Part shown: positions 20,461 through 30,730 of the stretch, piece by piece
Layout: every line of letters starts with the position of its first letter
Numbering within the stretch: the first letter of the stretch is position 1
Assembly (NCBI RefSeq): GCF_023073715.1
Contig: NZ_JADPKA010000006.1
Location: 186,001 to 250,000, forward strand
Direction of reading: 5' to 3'
Length of the DNA stretch: 64,000 bases
Source: Bradyrhizobium sp. 164
Lineage (GTDB): Bacteria; Pseudomonadota; Alphaproteobacteria; Rhizobiales; Xanthobacteraceae
Translations under genes and position numbers: made by a program
Notes under the pieces: model-generated
Database searches by the model: none
Told to the model about the DNA's origin: nothing
What the model saw: only the letters and a program-made list of their open reading frames with translations

Positions 20461-20568
20461 GGCGGCAATGTAACATGCGCAAGGCCGCCGCCGCGCGCGG
20501 AATATTGCATTGCCTGCGCAACGTTAACGCCATATTTGTCTGGCGGGGCTGAGCGCGATGGAGATGTC

Positions 20569-21336
20569 ATGGCCGCCGAAATTCGTACTTTCACCTGTTT
20601 AAGCGACAATTTCGGTTATCTGATCCACGATGTGGAAACCAAGGCGACCGCCTCGATTGACGCGCCGGAGGCAGGTCCCATCCTCAAGGCGCTGGAGCGC
20701 GAGGGCTGGCAACTCACCGACATCCTGATCACCCATCATCATGGCGATCATGTCGGCGGGGTCGCCGAACTCAAGCGGAAATTCAGTTGCCGCGTCGTCG
20801 CGCCGCACGACAAGACGACGAGAATTGCCGACGTCGATTTGCGTGTCGCCAATGCCGACGTGGTCAAGATCGGCAACCTGCTGGCGCGCGTCGTGGAGAC
20901 GCCCGGCCACACGCTCGACCACATCTCCTACGTATTCGACAATGAGAAGACCGTGTTCGCCGCCGATACGCTGTTTTCGATCGGCTGCGGCCGCGTGTTC
21001 GAGGGCACCTATCCGATGATGTGGGACTCGCTGTTGAAGCTGCGGGCCCTGCCCGATGACTTCAAGCTCTATTGCGGCCACGAATACACGGCGTCCAACG
21101 TCAAGTTCGCGCTCACCATCGAGCCGGACAACGCGGCGCTCCAGGCGCGCGCAGCGGAAGTTGCGAGGCTGCGGGCCGAGAACAAGCCGACCATTCCCGC
21201 CCTGCTCGGCGACGAGAAGCGGGCCAACGTGTTCCTGCGCGCCGATGAGCCATCGGTCGCAGCCAGGCTGCACATGAAGGGTGCGGATGCCGCCGAGGTG
21301 TTCGGCGAGCTACGCGAGCGCAAGAACAAATCCTAA
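20569..21336 (+). CDS. gloB: Hydroxyacylglutathione hydrolase (glyoxalase II)
   Basis: Hydrolyses S-lactoylglutathione to lactate and glutathione, the second step of methylglyoxal detoxification. The 255-aa protein has the binuclear metal motif T-H56-H57-H58-G-D60-H61, then TPGHTLDHISYVF, FAADTLFSIGCGRVFEGT and YCGHEYTASNVKFA. The ATG at 20569 has GGAG seven bases upstream; a longer in-frame reading extends into the neighbouring methyltransferase region and was rejected. A cupin gene follows on the same strand after 23 bases. Confidence 0.95.
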   Translation: MAAEIRTFTCLSDNFGYLIHDVETKATASIDAPEAGPILKALEREGWQLTDILITHHHGDHVGGVAELKRKFSCRVVAPHDKTTRIADVDLRVANADVVKIGNLLARVVETPGHTLDHISYVFDNEKTVFAADTLFSIGCGRVFEGTYPMMWDSLLKLRALPDDFKLYCGHEYTASNVKFALTIEPDNAALQARAAEVARLRAENKPTIPALLGDEKRANVFLRADEPSVAARLHMKGADAAEVFGELRERKNKS

Positions 21337-21359
21337 AGCACAAGTCCTGACGGGGATCG

Positions 21360-21782
21360 ATGCCGACTGCAGCCGAGATCATCGCCCGCCTCGAACTTCG
21401 CCCCCATCCCGAAGGCGGGCACTACCGCGAGACGTTTCGCGACCAGACCACGGATAGCAACGGGCGCTCGCGTTCGACCTTGATCTATTTCCTGCTCGCG
21501 CGCGGCGAGCGCTCATACTGGCATCGCATCGATGCGGTCGAAGTTTGGCACTATTACGCCGGCAGCCCCTTGATGCTGCGCATCGCGCACGACGGCTGCT
21601 CGCAGCACGAGGTGCAGCTCGGCACGGATCTCGTGAGCGGCGAGCGGCCGCAGGCGATCGTGCCGGCGAATGCCTGGCAGATGGCGGAAACGACCGGCGA
21701 ATGGACGCTGGTCGGCTGCACCGTCGCGCCCGCATTCGAGTTCGCGAATTTCGAGCTCGCGCCGCCGGGCTGGGAGCCGTAG
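21360..21782 (+). CDS. Cupin domain protein (DUF985)
   Basis: A 140-aa single-domain cupin of the DUF985 (cupin_5) family. Features are the opening LELRPHPEGGHYRETFRD, STLIYFLLARGERSYWHRID, EVWHYYAGSPLML and the terminal FEFANFELAPPGW. Family function is not established. The likely metal ligands are the histidines in PHPEGGH and SYWHRI. It probably shares a transcript with gloB. Confidence 0.87.
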   Translation: MPTAAEIIARLELRPHPEGGHYRETFRDQTTDSNGRSRSTLIYFLLARGERSYWHRIDAVEVWHYYAGSPLMLRIAHDGCSQHEVQLGTDLVSGERPQAIVPANAWQMAETTGEWTLVGCTVAPAFEFANFELAPPGWEP

Positions 21783-21789
21783 GCCTCGT

Positions 21790-22659
21790 TCACCGCTTCC
21801 GCAGCACCATGTCCTTCGCCGCGATCAGGCCGCCACCGGCGATCAGGATGGCGGCGACGGCGATGTTGGTGCTGGCTTTCGCAAAGCCGGCAGCGATGAG
21901 GAAGCCGGTCGACAATAGCGGCGTCGCATAGGAGGCGGCGCCGAGCACGCGGATGTCGCCGCGCTTCATGCCGATGTCCCAGGCGTAGAAGGCAGCACCG
22001 ACGGGACCGATGCCGAGCGCGGCCACGGAGAGCCATTGCAGCGCGGTCTCCGGCCAGACCGTGGTTTCGAGCAGAGCATGCATCAGCGCGGCAAGCGCGG
22101 CGGTGGCGAGGCAGAAGCCCGCGACCGCGTCGGTCGGAACCGCCTTGAGCCGGCGCGACAGCACCGAATAGCTCGTCCAGACGAAGGCGGCGATGAAGGC
22201 CGCGACCAGTCCCGGCACCGCGCCCGACGCGAAGCCCGAGGTGTTGCCGGCCAACAGCAGCACGGTGCCGACAAGTCCGAGCACGGCGCCGGCGATGTGA
22301 TGCAGGGCGAGCCGCTCGCCCGGCAGGAAGGACGAGAACAACACGATCAGCAGCGGCCAGAGATAATTCAAGAGGCCGGCTTCTGCCGGCGGGGCGAAGC
22401 GCAGGGCAAGGAAATAGAGGGCGTGATAGCCGAACAGGCCACCGACGCCGACGACCCAGACGACGAGCGGCTGGCGCACGCTGCTTGCCGCCTCGCCGCG
22501 ACCGATCCAGGTGAGCAGGCCGACGAGGCCGCCGATCGCGAAGGTCATTGCGGCGAGCTGGAACGCCGGGATCTTTCCAGTCGCCACCGTCATCACTGAC
22601 AGTAGCGACCACATCAGGATTGCGGTCAATCCGATCAGCGTCGCGGTGCGGGGAGTCAT
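21790..22659 (-). CDS. EamA/DMT family transporter
   Basis: A 289-aa protein with ten predicted membrane helices in two EamA repeats (SLLSVMTVATGKIPAFQLAA and GLVAAFIAAFVWTSYSVLSR). The conserved NYLWPLLIVLFSSFLPGE segment marks the aromatic amino acid/metabolite exporter branch, but the substrate is unknown. It is convergent with the cupin gene, with only seven bases between stops, and it ends a leftward stretch downstream of phaB with a terminator between them. Confidence 0.83.
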   Translation of the reverse strand: MTPRTATLIGLTAILMWSLLSVMTVATGKIPAFQLAAMTFAIGGLVGLLTWIGRGEAASSVRQPLVVWVVGVGGLFGYHALYFLALRFAPPAEAGLLNYLWPLLIVLFSSFLPGERLALHHIAGAVLGLVGTVLLLAGNTSGFASGAVPGLVAAFIAAFVWTSYSVLSRRLKAVPTDAVAGFCLATAALAALMHALLETTVWPETALQWLSVAALGIGPVGAAFYAWDIGMKRGDIRVLGAASYATPLLSTGFLIAAGFAKASTNIAVAAILIAGGGLIAAKDMVLRKR

Positions 22660-22684
22660 CGATCAAAGGGCTCTGAGGACGTTT

Positions 22685-22707
22685 ATGCCCGGCGCGGAGC
22701 CGGGCAT
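22685..22707 (-). terminator. Terminator after phaB
   Basis: Perfect 9-bp arms ATGCCCGGC (22685-22693) and GCCGGGCAT (22699-22707) with a 5-base loop. Read leftward, the stem ends in ATAAAC with no strong T run. It separates phaB from the EamA gene. Confidence 0.6.
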
Positions 22708-22775
22708 TTGCGTCTTCACTATCGCCTCGTCGCGCCTGAAGCTACAGGCTTTTGGCCCAATAGCCTGCGGCCATA

Positions 22776-23501
22776 TCAGGCCTGATACTGGCCGCCATTG
22801 ATGGTCATGGTCGATCCGGTGATGAAGCCGGCCTCGTCCGCCGCCAGGAACACGACCGCCCGCGCGATCTCCTCGGGCTCGCCGAGCCGGTTGACGGGGA
22901 TCTGCGGAATCACGCTCTTTTCCAAAACGTCCTTCGGCACCGCCTGCACCATTTCGGTATTGATGTAGCCGGGGCAGATCGCATTGACGGTGATGCCGCC
23001 CTTGGCGTTCTCGAGCGCGAGCGCCTTGGTGAAACCGATGTCGCCGGCTTTGGCCGCTGAATAGTTGACTTGCCCGAACTGCCCCTTCTGGCCGTTGATC
23101 GACGAGATCGAGATGATGCGGCCGAACTTGCGCGCACGCATGCCCTCGATCACCTGGCGCGTCATGTTGAACAGCGAGCCGAGATTGGTGTTGATGACAG
23201 CGTTCCACTGCTCGAGCGTCATCTTGTGGAACGCAGTGTCGCGGGTGATGCCCGCATTGTTGACCAGCACCTCGATCGGGCCGAGATCGGCCTCGACCTT
23301 CTTCACGCCCTCGGCGCAGGCGTCGAAACTGCTGACGTCCCATTTGTAGACCGCGATGCCGGTCTCGGCCTTGAACTTCTCCGCCGCAGCATCGTTGCCG
23401 GCATAGCTCGCCGCAACCTTGTAGCCCGCCGCCTTCAGCGCCTTGCTGATGGCAGCACCGATGCCCCGCGTACCACCCGTGACCAATGCAACACGTGCCA
23501 T
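22776..23501 (-). CDS. phaB: Acetoacetyl-CoA reductase
   Basis: NADPH-dependent reduction of acetoacetyl-CoA to (R)-3-hydroxybutyryl-CoA, the second step in polyhydroxybutyrate synthesis. A 241-aa short-chain dehydrogenase with the cofactor motif TGGTRGIG (8-15), NNAG (81-84) and the catalytic S134, Y147 and K151. The PhaB hallmarks INGQKGQFGQVNYSAAKAG and NAICPGYINTEMVQAV are present. It lies downstream of phaA on the same strand, but a strong terminator intervenes. Confidence 0.94.
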   Translation of the reverse strand: MARVALVTGGTRGIGAAISKALKAAGYKVAASYAGNDAAAEKFKAETGIAVYKWDVSSFDACAEGVKKVEADLGPIEVLVNNAGITRDTAFHKMTLEQWNAVINTNLGSLFNMTRQVIEGMRARKFGRIISISSINGQKGQFGQVNYSAAKAGDIGFTKALALENAKGGITVNAICPGYINTEMVQAVPKDVLEKSVIPQIPVNRLGEPEEIARAVVFLAADEAGFITGSTMTINGGQYQA

Positions 23502-23594
23502 GTCGTATTCCTTCCCTTGGACTCTTCGGACGTTTCTGACGCGATCGTTTTTTAACTGCGGATTATGCGGGACGTTTGACGGACATCAAGAACA

Positions 23595-23621
23595 AAACGC
23601 CCGGCATCGAGCCGGGCGTTT
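23595..23621 (-). terminator. Strong terminator between phaA and phaB
   Basis: Perfect 11-bp arms (23595-23605 and 23611-23621) enclose a 5-base loop. Read leftward it ends in GCGTTTTGTTCTTG, a classic intrinsic terminator for phaA. phaB must therefore use its own promoter or read-through. Confidence 0.85.
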
Positions 23622-23748
23622 CTCTTTAGTCGAGGCCTGCGCAATTGCGAAGAATATTTGATTTGCAACCGCCGCCTTTTTAATCGCGTGCAACGCACTC
23701 ATTGACGTGTGCAGCGCACGCGCAAGTTAAGTACGTGTCAGGTCCTTC

Positions 23749-24927
<1,179 letters not shown>

Positions 24928-25232
24928 GGGCATCTCCTGAGGTTGAATGGGGGCAGGCGGGGCTGGGGAAAACGGCTCGCCAGTCTCGATCGGCATCCTG
25001 TTAACGTCATTGCGGCATGTCAATCGGCCGGCGACCGAATTCATGCCGCAGCGCATTCAAAATAGCGTTCTTGGCGCTTTCGCAAGCACGATTTTGCTGT
25101 CCGATTAACCGTGCCGCACAAAACGGTAGCGTGACCCCTTTGAAAATGCTTATTTTGTTGCGTTGCGTACTCTTCCCGCCCTGCGGCATAGCCCGCTAGG
25201 TTCCCGTTCTCCGCGCTTGCAAGTGAGAGCCC
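24928..25232. promoter_or_regulatory. Divergent phaA/phaR control region
   Basis: 305 bases between divergent starts hold the two promoters. The phaR side has an AT-rich stretch near 25139-25160 (TGAAAATGCTTATTTTGTTG) and a TGCAAGTGAGAG segment upstream of the ATG. PhaR in related bacteria binds TGC-rich DNA near its own and phasin genes; that use here is inferred. Confidence 0.4.
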
Positions 25233-25823
25233 ATGGCGAAATCAGACCAACCCACCACGATCAAGAAATACGCGAACCGCCGGCTCTATAATACCGGAAC
25301 GAGCACTTACGTGACGCTCGAGGACCTCGCCGCCATGGTCAAGGACGGCGAAGATTTCCTGGTCTACGACGCCAAGACCGGCGACGACATCACCCGCTCC
25401 GTGCTCGCCCAGATCATCTTCGAGCAGGAGAACAAGGCCGGCCAGAACCTGCTCCCGACCACCTTTCTGCGCCAGCTCATCCGCTTCTACGGCGACAGCA
25501 TGCAGATGGTGGTGCCGAAATATCTCGAACAGTCGATCGCGACACTGACCCAGGAGCAGGAGAAGTTCCGCAAGCAGATCGCCAACACGCTGTCCGGCAC
25601 ACCGTTTGCGCCGCTCGAGGAGCAGGTCCGCCGCAACATGGAGCTATTCCAGCAGACCTTCTCGATGTTCAAGCCCTTCGCCGCGCCCCGTCCGGCGGCC
25701 ACCCCGGAGCCAGAGCCCGATGCAAATGCCGAGGCGCCGAAGGACAGCAACATCGACGATCTGCGCCAGCAGATGAAGGAAATGCAGGAACGCCTCGAGC
25801 GGATGTCGAAGAAGGACGAGTAG
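25233..25823 (+). CDS. phaR: Polyhydroxyalkanoate synthesis repressor PhaR
   Basis: PhaR binds DNA and PHB granules and relieves repression of granule genes when polymer is present. The 196-aa protein carries the PHB/PHA accumulation regulator DNA-binding domain at the N-terminus (IKKYANRRLYNTGTSTYVTL at about 9-28, EDFLVYDAKTGDDITRSVLA), a central domain (LLPTTFLRQLIRFYGDSMQM) and a proline/alanine linker before a short coiled coil (QQMKEMQERLERMSKK). It is divergent from phaA. Confidence 0.95.
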   Translation: MAKSDQPTTIKKYANRRLYNTGTSTYVTLEDLAAMVKDGEDFLVYDAKTGDDITRSVLAQIIFEQENKAGQNLLPTTFLRQLIRFYGDSMQMVVPKYLEQSIATLTQEQEKFRKQIANTLSGTPFAPLEEQVRRNMELFQQTFSMFKPFAAPRPAATPEPEPDANAEAPKDSNIDDLRQQMKEMQERLERMSKKDE

Positions 25824-25866
25824 GTCTTTCCATTGAGCCGGCTCTCCGCGAACCGTAGGACGCAAC

Positions 25867-26484
25867 ATGTCCGATCGACGCGCGCATTGGGACAACGTCT
25901 ACGCCACCAAGGGCGAAGCCGAGGTCAGCTGGTTTCAGAACAGCCCGGCGACCTCGCTGGCGATGATCAGAGCAGCCAATCTGGACCGCGAGGCCGCCAT
26001 CATCGACATTGGCGGCGGCGCATCGCGACTAGTCGATGCTCTGTTGCAGGACGGACATCGCGACGTCGGCGTGCTGGATCTCTCCGCAAACGCGCTTGAC
26101 GTCGCGCAGAAGCGACTCGGCGCAGCCGCTTCAGTGGTTGAGTGGATCGTTGCCGATGTCACGACATGGCGCTCAGCAAAGACCTACGATCTATGGCACG
26201 ATCGCGCGGCGTTTCACTTCCTGACCGAATCCCGCGACAGGGCCGCCTATGTCGAGCGCCTGCGGTCGGCACTTGCGCCCGGCGGCTACGTCATCATCGC
26301 GACGTTCGCGCCCGACGGCCCGGAGCAATGCAGCGGCCTGCCGGTGCAACGCCATGACAGCGTCAGCCTCGCGGCGGAACTCGGCCCCGACTTCGAGCTG
26401 ATCGAAACGCGTAGCGATATCCACCATACGCCGTGGCATTCGACGCAGGCGTTTCAGTTCAGCCGGTTTCAGCGAAGCCATTAG
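25867..26484 (+). CDS. Class I SAM-dependent methyltransferase
   Basis: A 205-aa protein with N-terminal HWDNVYATKGEAEVSWFQ, the SAM motif IIDIGGGASRLVDALL (about 45-60) and YDLWHDRAAFHFLTE, a pattern of the small thiopurine-type/TehB-like methyltransferases. Substrate unknown. It follows phaR by 43 bases and may be read from it. A hairpin at 26560-26584 lies downstream. Confidence 0.78.
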   Translation: MSDRRAHWDNVYATKGEAEVSWFQNSPATSLAMIRAANLDREAAIIDIGGGASRLVDALLQDGHRDVGVLDLSANALDVAQKRLGAAASVVEWIVADVTTWRSAKTYDLWHDRAAFHFLTESRDRAAYVERLRSALAPGGYVIIATFAPDGPEQCSGLPVQRHDSVSLAAELGPDFELIETRSDIHHTPWHSTQAFQFSRFQRSH

Positions 26485-26559
26485 AGTGTTGCGACGACCG
26501 ATTGAATCCGCCCAGTACGCCGCGCCTATCGAGGAGTCACAACTGTCTCTGGAATACTG

Positions 26560-26584
26560 GATCGCCCGATCAAGTCGGGCGATC
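26560..26584. terminator. Hairpin between convergent genes
   Basis: A perfect 10-bp stem (GATCGCCCGA with TCGGGCGATC) with a 5-base loop sits between the methyltransferase and the convergent aminotransferase. No T run follows, so it may be a REP-like element as much as a terminator. Confidence 0.5.
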
Positions 26585-26602
26585 ACAGCGGAGTAATGGC
26601 AG

Positions 26603-27490
26603 CTACGCCGCTAGCTTCACCGCATGCGCAAAATCCCAATAGAGTTTTCGCGCCCGGGCGTAGAACGGACCCGGCTTCAGTTCGCGCTCGTCGATGCGGA
26701 CAACCGGCGCGACTTTGGCGAAATTGCCGGTGGAGAAGATCTCGTCAGCAGCGAGGAAGTCGGCATAGCGCAGCGTCTTCTCGACCACGGCGACGCCGTC
26801 GGCGCGAAGCAGGTTGATGACGCGCTGGCGCGTGATGCCGTTGAGGAACGTTCCGTTGGGCACGGGGGTGTAGACCACGCCGTCGTTGGCCATGAACACG
26901 TTGGAATTGCCGAACTCGGCGACATTGCCGAGCATGTCGAGCATCAACGCGTTCTGGAAGCCGCGCGAGGCGGCCTCAGCGAGCGCGCGCGAATTGTTCG
27001 GATAGAGGCAGGCGGCCTTGGCCTCGACCGGCGCGCATTCGGCGGTCGGCCTGCGAAACGGCGACAGGGTGATGGCGTTGCCGACGGGTTTTGGCATCGG
27101 CGCCTCGTAGATGCACAGGCACCAATTGGTAGTCTCGGGATCGAACAGCACGCCGCCGCCCGAACCGTGCTGCGCCCAATACATCGGACGGATGTAGAGC
27201 TCGGCGTTGGCCGCAAAGCGCGCAATGCCCTCGCGCGCGAGCGTGAGCCAGGTGTCGGTATCGACCACCGGCTTGAGGCCAAAGTTGACCGCCGATTGAT
27301 TGGCGCGGGCGACGTGGCGGTCGAGATCGGGCGCCACACCCTCGAACGCACGCGCGCCGTCGAACACGACAGAGCCGAGCCAAGCCGCATGCGTGCGCGG
27401 GCCCATGATCGGCACATTGCCGTCCTGCCATTTGCCGTCGAAGAAGGTCCAGCTCGGTGAATATTCGATGGGCTTCCTGATCTCGGCCAT
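26603..27490 (-). CDS. Branched-chain amino acid aminotransferase family protein
   Basis: A 295-aa fold-type IV PLP enzyme. The Schiff-base lysine is K158 (PVEAKAACLYPNNSRAL), and the motifs GSVVFDGARAFEG, MLGNVAEFGNSNVFM and GTFLNGITRQRVI are typical of IlvE-like aminotransferases, which exchange amino groups between valine, leucine or isoleucine and glutamate. This branch also includes D-amino acid and aminodeoxychorismate relatives, so ilvE is likely but not certain and no symbol is given. It is divergent from the esterase gene. Confidence 0.85.
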   Translation of the reverse strand: MAEIRKPIEYSPSWTFFDGKWQDGNVPIMGPRTHAAWLGSVVFDGARAFEGVAPDLDRHVARANQSAVNFGLKPVVDTDTWLTLAREGIARFAANAELYIRPMYWAQHGSGGGVLFDPETTNWCLCIYEAPMPKPVGNAITLSPFRRPTAECAPVEAKAACLYPNNSRALAEAASRGFQNALMLDMLGNVAEFGNSNVFMANDGVVYTPVPNGTFLNGITRQRVINLLRADGVAVVEKTLRYADFLAADEIFSTGNFAKVAPVVRIDERELKPGPFYARARKLYWDFAHAVKLAA

Positions 27491-27604
27491 GACCGGCCTC
27501 CCTGGCGTGATGCCGCACTACAGCGCCACTATTGGTCGCAATTTCTAAATGATTCCCTGCGGGAAGATAGTTACCCTCTTCCCTTGTCGGAGAATGAAAG
27601 ATCC

Positions 27605-28540
27605 ATGCCGCTCGATCCGCTCGCAAAACGCTTGTTGGCCATGATGGCTGCCGCCGCGCCGCCGACACGAAGCCGGCCGAGCGTCGAGGCACGGCGGCAG
27701 TCGCTAGCGAAACTGATGCAGTTCGCGCGCGCTGATGCGCCGGATGTGACGACGTCCAACGGTAGGCTGCCGGGTCCTGGCGGCGAGCTGCCCTATCGCC
27801 TCTATGCGCCCGCAAGTGCCGGTCAACGCATGCCGGGATTCGTATTCTTTCACGGCGGCGGCCTCGTCGCTGGCAGCATCGCCACACACGACCGCATCGC
27901 AGCGGCGCTGGCGCATGCGACCGGCTGCCGCCTCGTCTCGGTCGACTACCGGCTCGCGCCCGAGCACAAATTTCCTGCCGCCGTCGACGATGCGATCGCC
28001 GCCACCGAGTGGGTCGCGCGTGAAGCGCCAACACTCGGCATCGATGCGGAACGGCTGGTGGTCGGCGGCGATTCCGCCGGCGCCACGCTGGCTGCGATCG
28101 TGTGCCAGGAGGCGATGCAGAACGCAGGCCTCTCCATCGTCGCGCAATGCCTGATCTGCCCGGTGCTGGATTTCGAGGAGATCTCGCCGTCGCGCGAGGC
28201 GTTCGCCGAGGGCCACCTGATCGATCGCCCCACCATGGAAGCCGACCTCGCCGACTATCTGCCTCAGGGTTTGGATGCCGCCGATCCCCGCATTTCGCCG
28301 CTACGCGCGACACGGCTCGCCGGCCTGCCGATGGCGATCATCCATACCGCCGAATTCGACCCGATGCGTGACGAAGGCAACGCCTATGCGCGCAAGCTGC
28401 TGACCGCGGGCGTGGTCGTCGAGCACACTTGCCATGACGGCATGATTCACAATTTCCACGCCATGGGCGCCATCCTGCCGCAGGCGCAGCTCGTGCTGTC
28501 GCAAATCGGCGAGCAGGTCAGGCGCGCGGTCGAGAAGTAA
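27605..28540 (+). CDS. Alpha/beta hydrolase, HSL-type esterase
   Basis: A 311-aa esterase of the hormone-sensitive lipase group. The oxyanion motif HGGG is at 83-86, the nucleophile S157 is in GGDSAGA, and the acid and base lie in AEFDPMRDEG and DGMIHNFH. The ATG at 27605 was preferred over a TTG at 27584. Natural substrate is unknown; members act on short acyl esters. A small secreted protein gene is convergent, ten bases from the stop. Confidence 0.86.
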   Translation: MPLDPLAKRLLAMMAAAAPPTRSRPSVEARRQSLAKLMQFARADAPDVTTSNGRLPGPGGELPYRLYAPASAGQRMPGFVFFHGGGLVAGSIATHDRIAAALAHATGCRLVSVDYRLAPEHKFPAAVDDAIAATEWVAREAPTLGIDAERLVVGGDSAGATLAAIVCQEAMQNAGLSIVAQCLICPVLDFEEISPSREAFAEGHLIDRPTMEADLADYLPQGLDAADPRISPLRATRLAGLPMAIIHTAEFDPMRDEGNAYARKLLTAGVVVEHTCHDGMIHNFHAMGAILPQAQLVLSQIGEQVRRAVEK

Positions 28541-28549
28541 CAGCGTGAA

Positions 28550-28795
28550 TCACACGCGCGCGCCGAGCACGGCCCTGGCAGCCACGACATACTCAGGCCA
28601 ATGCGCGTCCGCATAACGCTCGGCCTGCCGCGCGCAAGTGAGATCGGGCGCATGTGCGGCCGCAATCATGCGTGCGAATCGTTCCTCGGCCACCGTCACG
28701 TCATCAACTGCCGGCGCCGGGGCGGCTCCTGCGGCGGTTGGCGCGACGGCGAATCCCGCCAGTCCGGCGAGCACGATGCGGCGTGACGTGTTCAT
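28550..28795 (-). CDS. Small exported protein of unknown function
   Basis: An 81-aa protein starting at the ATG at 28795. The N-terminus MNTSRRIVLAGLAGFAVAPT has a twin arginine followed by a hydrophobic stretch and an AGA cleavage-like site, so export by Tat or Sec is likely. The mature part (about 55 aa) is rich in alanine with one cysteine in DLTCARQAERYADAHW. No family was recognised. A longer reading upstream to 28888 lacks support. Confidence 0.6.
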   Translation of the reverse strand: MNTSRRIVLAGLAGFAVAPTAAGAAPAPAVDDVTVAEERFARMIAAAHAPDLTCARQAERYADAHWPEYVVAARAVLGARV

Positions 28796-29140
28796 GGCTG
28801 TCGTTCCCCATTGTCCAGCCTGCACTCTGGCGGGCGAATGTGTCGGTGCGATCACGACAGGGTAACTGCGCGTATCGGTGTAGTCCATCGATTGCAGATA
28901 CCGCCGGACCGATCACGTTCCATCCAGCTGGCGCGCGGGACATCGCATCCCGGCCCAAACCGGAGGACAGCACGTGACCCGGCACAGAGCCCTGATCACA
29001 AAAGGGTTTTTGCGCCGGTGCGCAGCATCCCGCGTCAACGGGTTGTTAGCCTTCATCGGAAAACACTGATTGCGTTACATCGCCGCAAGGAACCTTGCGC
29101 CATACTGAGACCGGTTTTCGTTTCGCCCTGGAGGCTGAGA
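28796..29140. promoter_or_regulatory. Intergenic region before the diguanylate cyclase
   Basis: 345 bases between two divergent genes with no credible protein. The stretch has no strong repeats, and an in-frame extension of the downstream gene through it reads as low-complexity basic sequence. A GGAGG ribosome site sits six bases before the ATG at 29141. Confidence 0.4.
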
Positions 29141-30715
29141 ATGTCCCGCTTGTTTCCGGAACGGACGTTCCTTGCTGGCAAGATCTTCTTCAATTTCGGC
29201 CAGTCGTCGATTGACTGCGTCGTGCGCCGGCTGTCCGAGGAGGCTGCGACGCTCGAGATGGAGAGCGGCCTCGGCGTACCCGAGCGATTCCAGCTCAGGG
29301 TCGCGGGACGCAAGATATTGGCCTGCCGCGTGATCTGGCGATCGGACCGTCAGGTCGGAGCCGCCTTCGAGCTGCCAGGCAGCGTCGAGCGCCCGAGTGG
29401 CGAGGAGCGGGAACGCTCGTCCGACGCGCTGATGCGCGGCCAGATGCTGGCGCTGCGCGCCGCGCTCGATCATGTGCCGACGGGCATCGTGCTGCTCGAC
29501 TCAAGCCTCAGGGCACGTCTGATCAACCGGTCGTTTCGTCAGATGTGGCGCCTGCCAGACGAGGTTGCTGACAGCAATCCTTCCATTCTCACGCTGCTTC
29601 ATCATGGACGTGACACCGGCGCCTATGAGGTGCCGGATCCTGAGCTCGATGCCTTGGTGGCGGAACGCGTCCGTGTGATCGAGGCGGGCGATCCGACGCC
29701 TATCGACCTACGGCGGACCAATGGCGATGTGGTGCGCGTACAGGTCACGCCTTTGCCCGACGGCGGGCGCATGCTGACCTACACGCCCGTCACTGACATT
29801 GTGCGCACCTCCGACGAGCTGAAGCTGCTGCGGGATGCGCTGGAGAATGTTCAGGATGGAGTCCTCCTTCTCGATTCCGACCTGCACGCTACGTTCATGA
29901 ACCGGCGTATGCGGCGGTTCTGGGAGGTCAGCGACGAGGAGGCCGCGAATCGACCGACCTATTCGTCGCTGGTGCGACGCCTGCATCGCGCCAGCGCGCC
30001 CAATCTTCCGACGAACGAACTCGCGAAATTTCCGGCGCGACGCGTCGAAGAGGTCAAGGCCGGCGATCATGTCCGCGACCTGCAGACGCCGGATGGCCGG
30101 CGCATCAGGGCCCATTGTACGACGATGGCCAATGGCGGCCGCATGCTGACCTATGTCGACATCACCGATCTGACGCAAAAAGCCGCGCTGCTGGAAACGC
30201 TCGCCACCACCGATCCGCTCACCGGCCTCTCCAACCGCCGCCACTTTCTCGACTGTCTCGGTGCGGAATGGAGCCGCTTTCAGCGCTACTATCGCTCCGT
30301 CTCGGTGTTGATGCTTGACATCGACCATTTCAAGTCGGTCAACGATCGCCATGGCCATGCGGTGGGCGACGTCGCGATCAAGGCGGTTGCGGCCGCGTGC
30401 CTCGACGGCAAACGCAAGTCGGACATCGTTGGCCGCCTCGGCGGCGAGGAGTTCGCCGTGCTTCTGCCCGAAACCAGCCTGTCCCGGGCGAGGATTGTCG
30501 CCGAGCGCATCCGCAAACACGTGATAATCGTCGCCGGAAAGGTTCAGTTCGGCGTCACCGTGAGCATCGGCATCGCGGAGGCCACCGTCAGCATGTCCGG
30601 CATCGACACACTGATGAGTGCGGCCGATCACGCGCTCTACCAGGCTAAGGCCGAGGGCCGCAATCGCTGCATCGCCTTCGCGCCCCCGCCGCCTGCAAGC
30701 AAGGCAGCGGAGTGA
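29141..30715 (+). CDS. Diguanylate cyclase, degenerate PilZ-PAS-PAS-GGDEF
   Basis: A 524-aa signalling protein that should make cyclic di-GMP from two GTP. The start at 29141 has GGAGG upstream. Residues about 5-85 resemble a PilZ domain (RTFLAGKIFFNFGQSSIDCV then VRRLSEEAATLEM) but lack the RxxxR and D/NxSxxG c-di-GMP contacts. Two PAS/PAS-fold segments follow (ALDHVPTGIVLLDSSLRARL and ALENVQDGVLLLDSDLHATF). The C-terminal GGDEF domain has the active GGEEF signature (RLGGEEFAVLLPE) and DPLTGLSNRRHF. There are no membrane helices, so it is cytoplasmic. The sensed signal is unknown. Confidence 0.9.
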   Translation: MSRLFPERTFLAGKIFFNFGQSSIDCVVRRLSEEAATLEMESGLGVPERFQLRVAGRKILACRVIWRSDRQVGAAFELPGSVERPSGEERERSSDALMRGQMLALRAALDHVPTGIVLLDSSLRARLINRSFRQMWRLPDEVADSNPSILTLLHHGRDTGAYEVPDPELDALVAERVRVIEAGDPTPIDLRRTNGDVVRVQVTPLPDGGRMLTYTPVTDIVRTSDELKLLRDALENVQDGVLLLDSDLHATFMNRRMRRFWEVSDEEAANRPTYSSLVRRLHRASAPNLPTNELAKFPARRVEEVKAGDHVRDLQTPDGRRIRAHCTTMANGGRMLTYVDITDLTQKAALLETLATTDPLTGLSNRRHFLDCLGAEWSRFQRYYRSVSVLMLDIDHFKSVNDRHGHAVGDVAIKAVAAACLDGKRKSDIVGRLGGEEFAVLLPETSLSRARIVAERIRKHVIIVAGKVQFGVTVSIGIAEATVSMSGIDTLMSAADHALYQAKAEGRNRCIAFAPPPPASKAAE

Positions 30716-30730
30716 TTGCCGGAACAGGCT

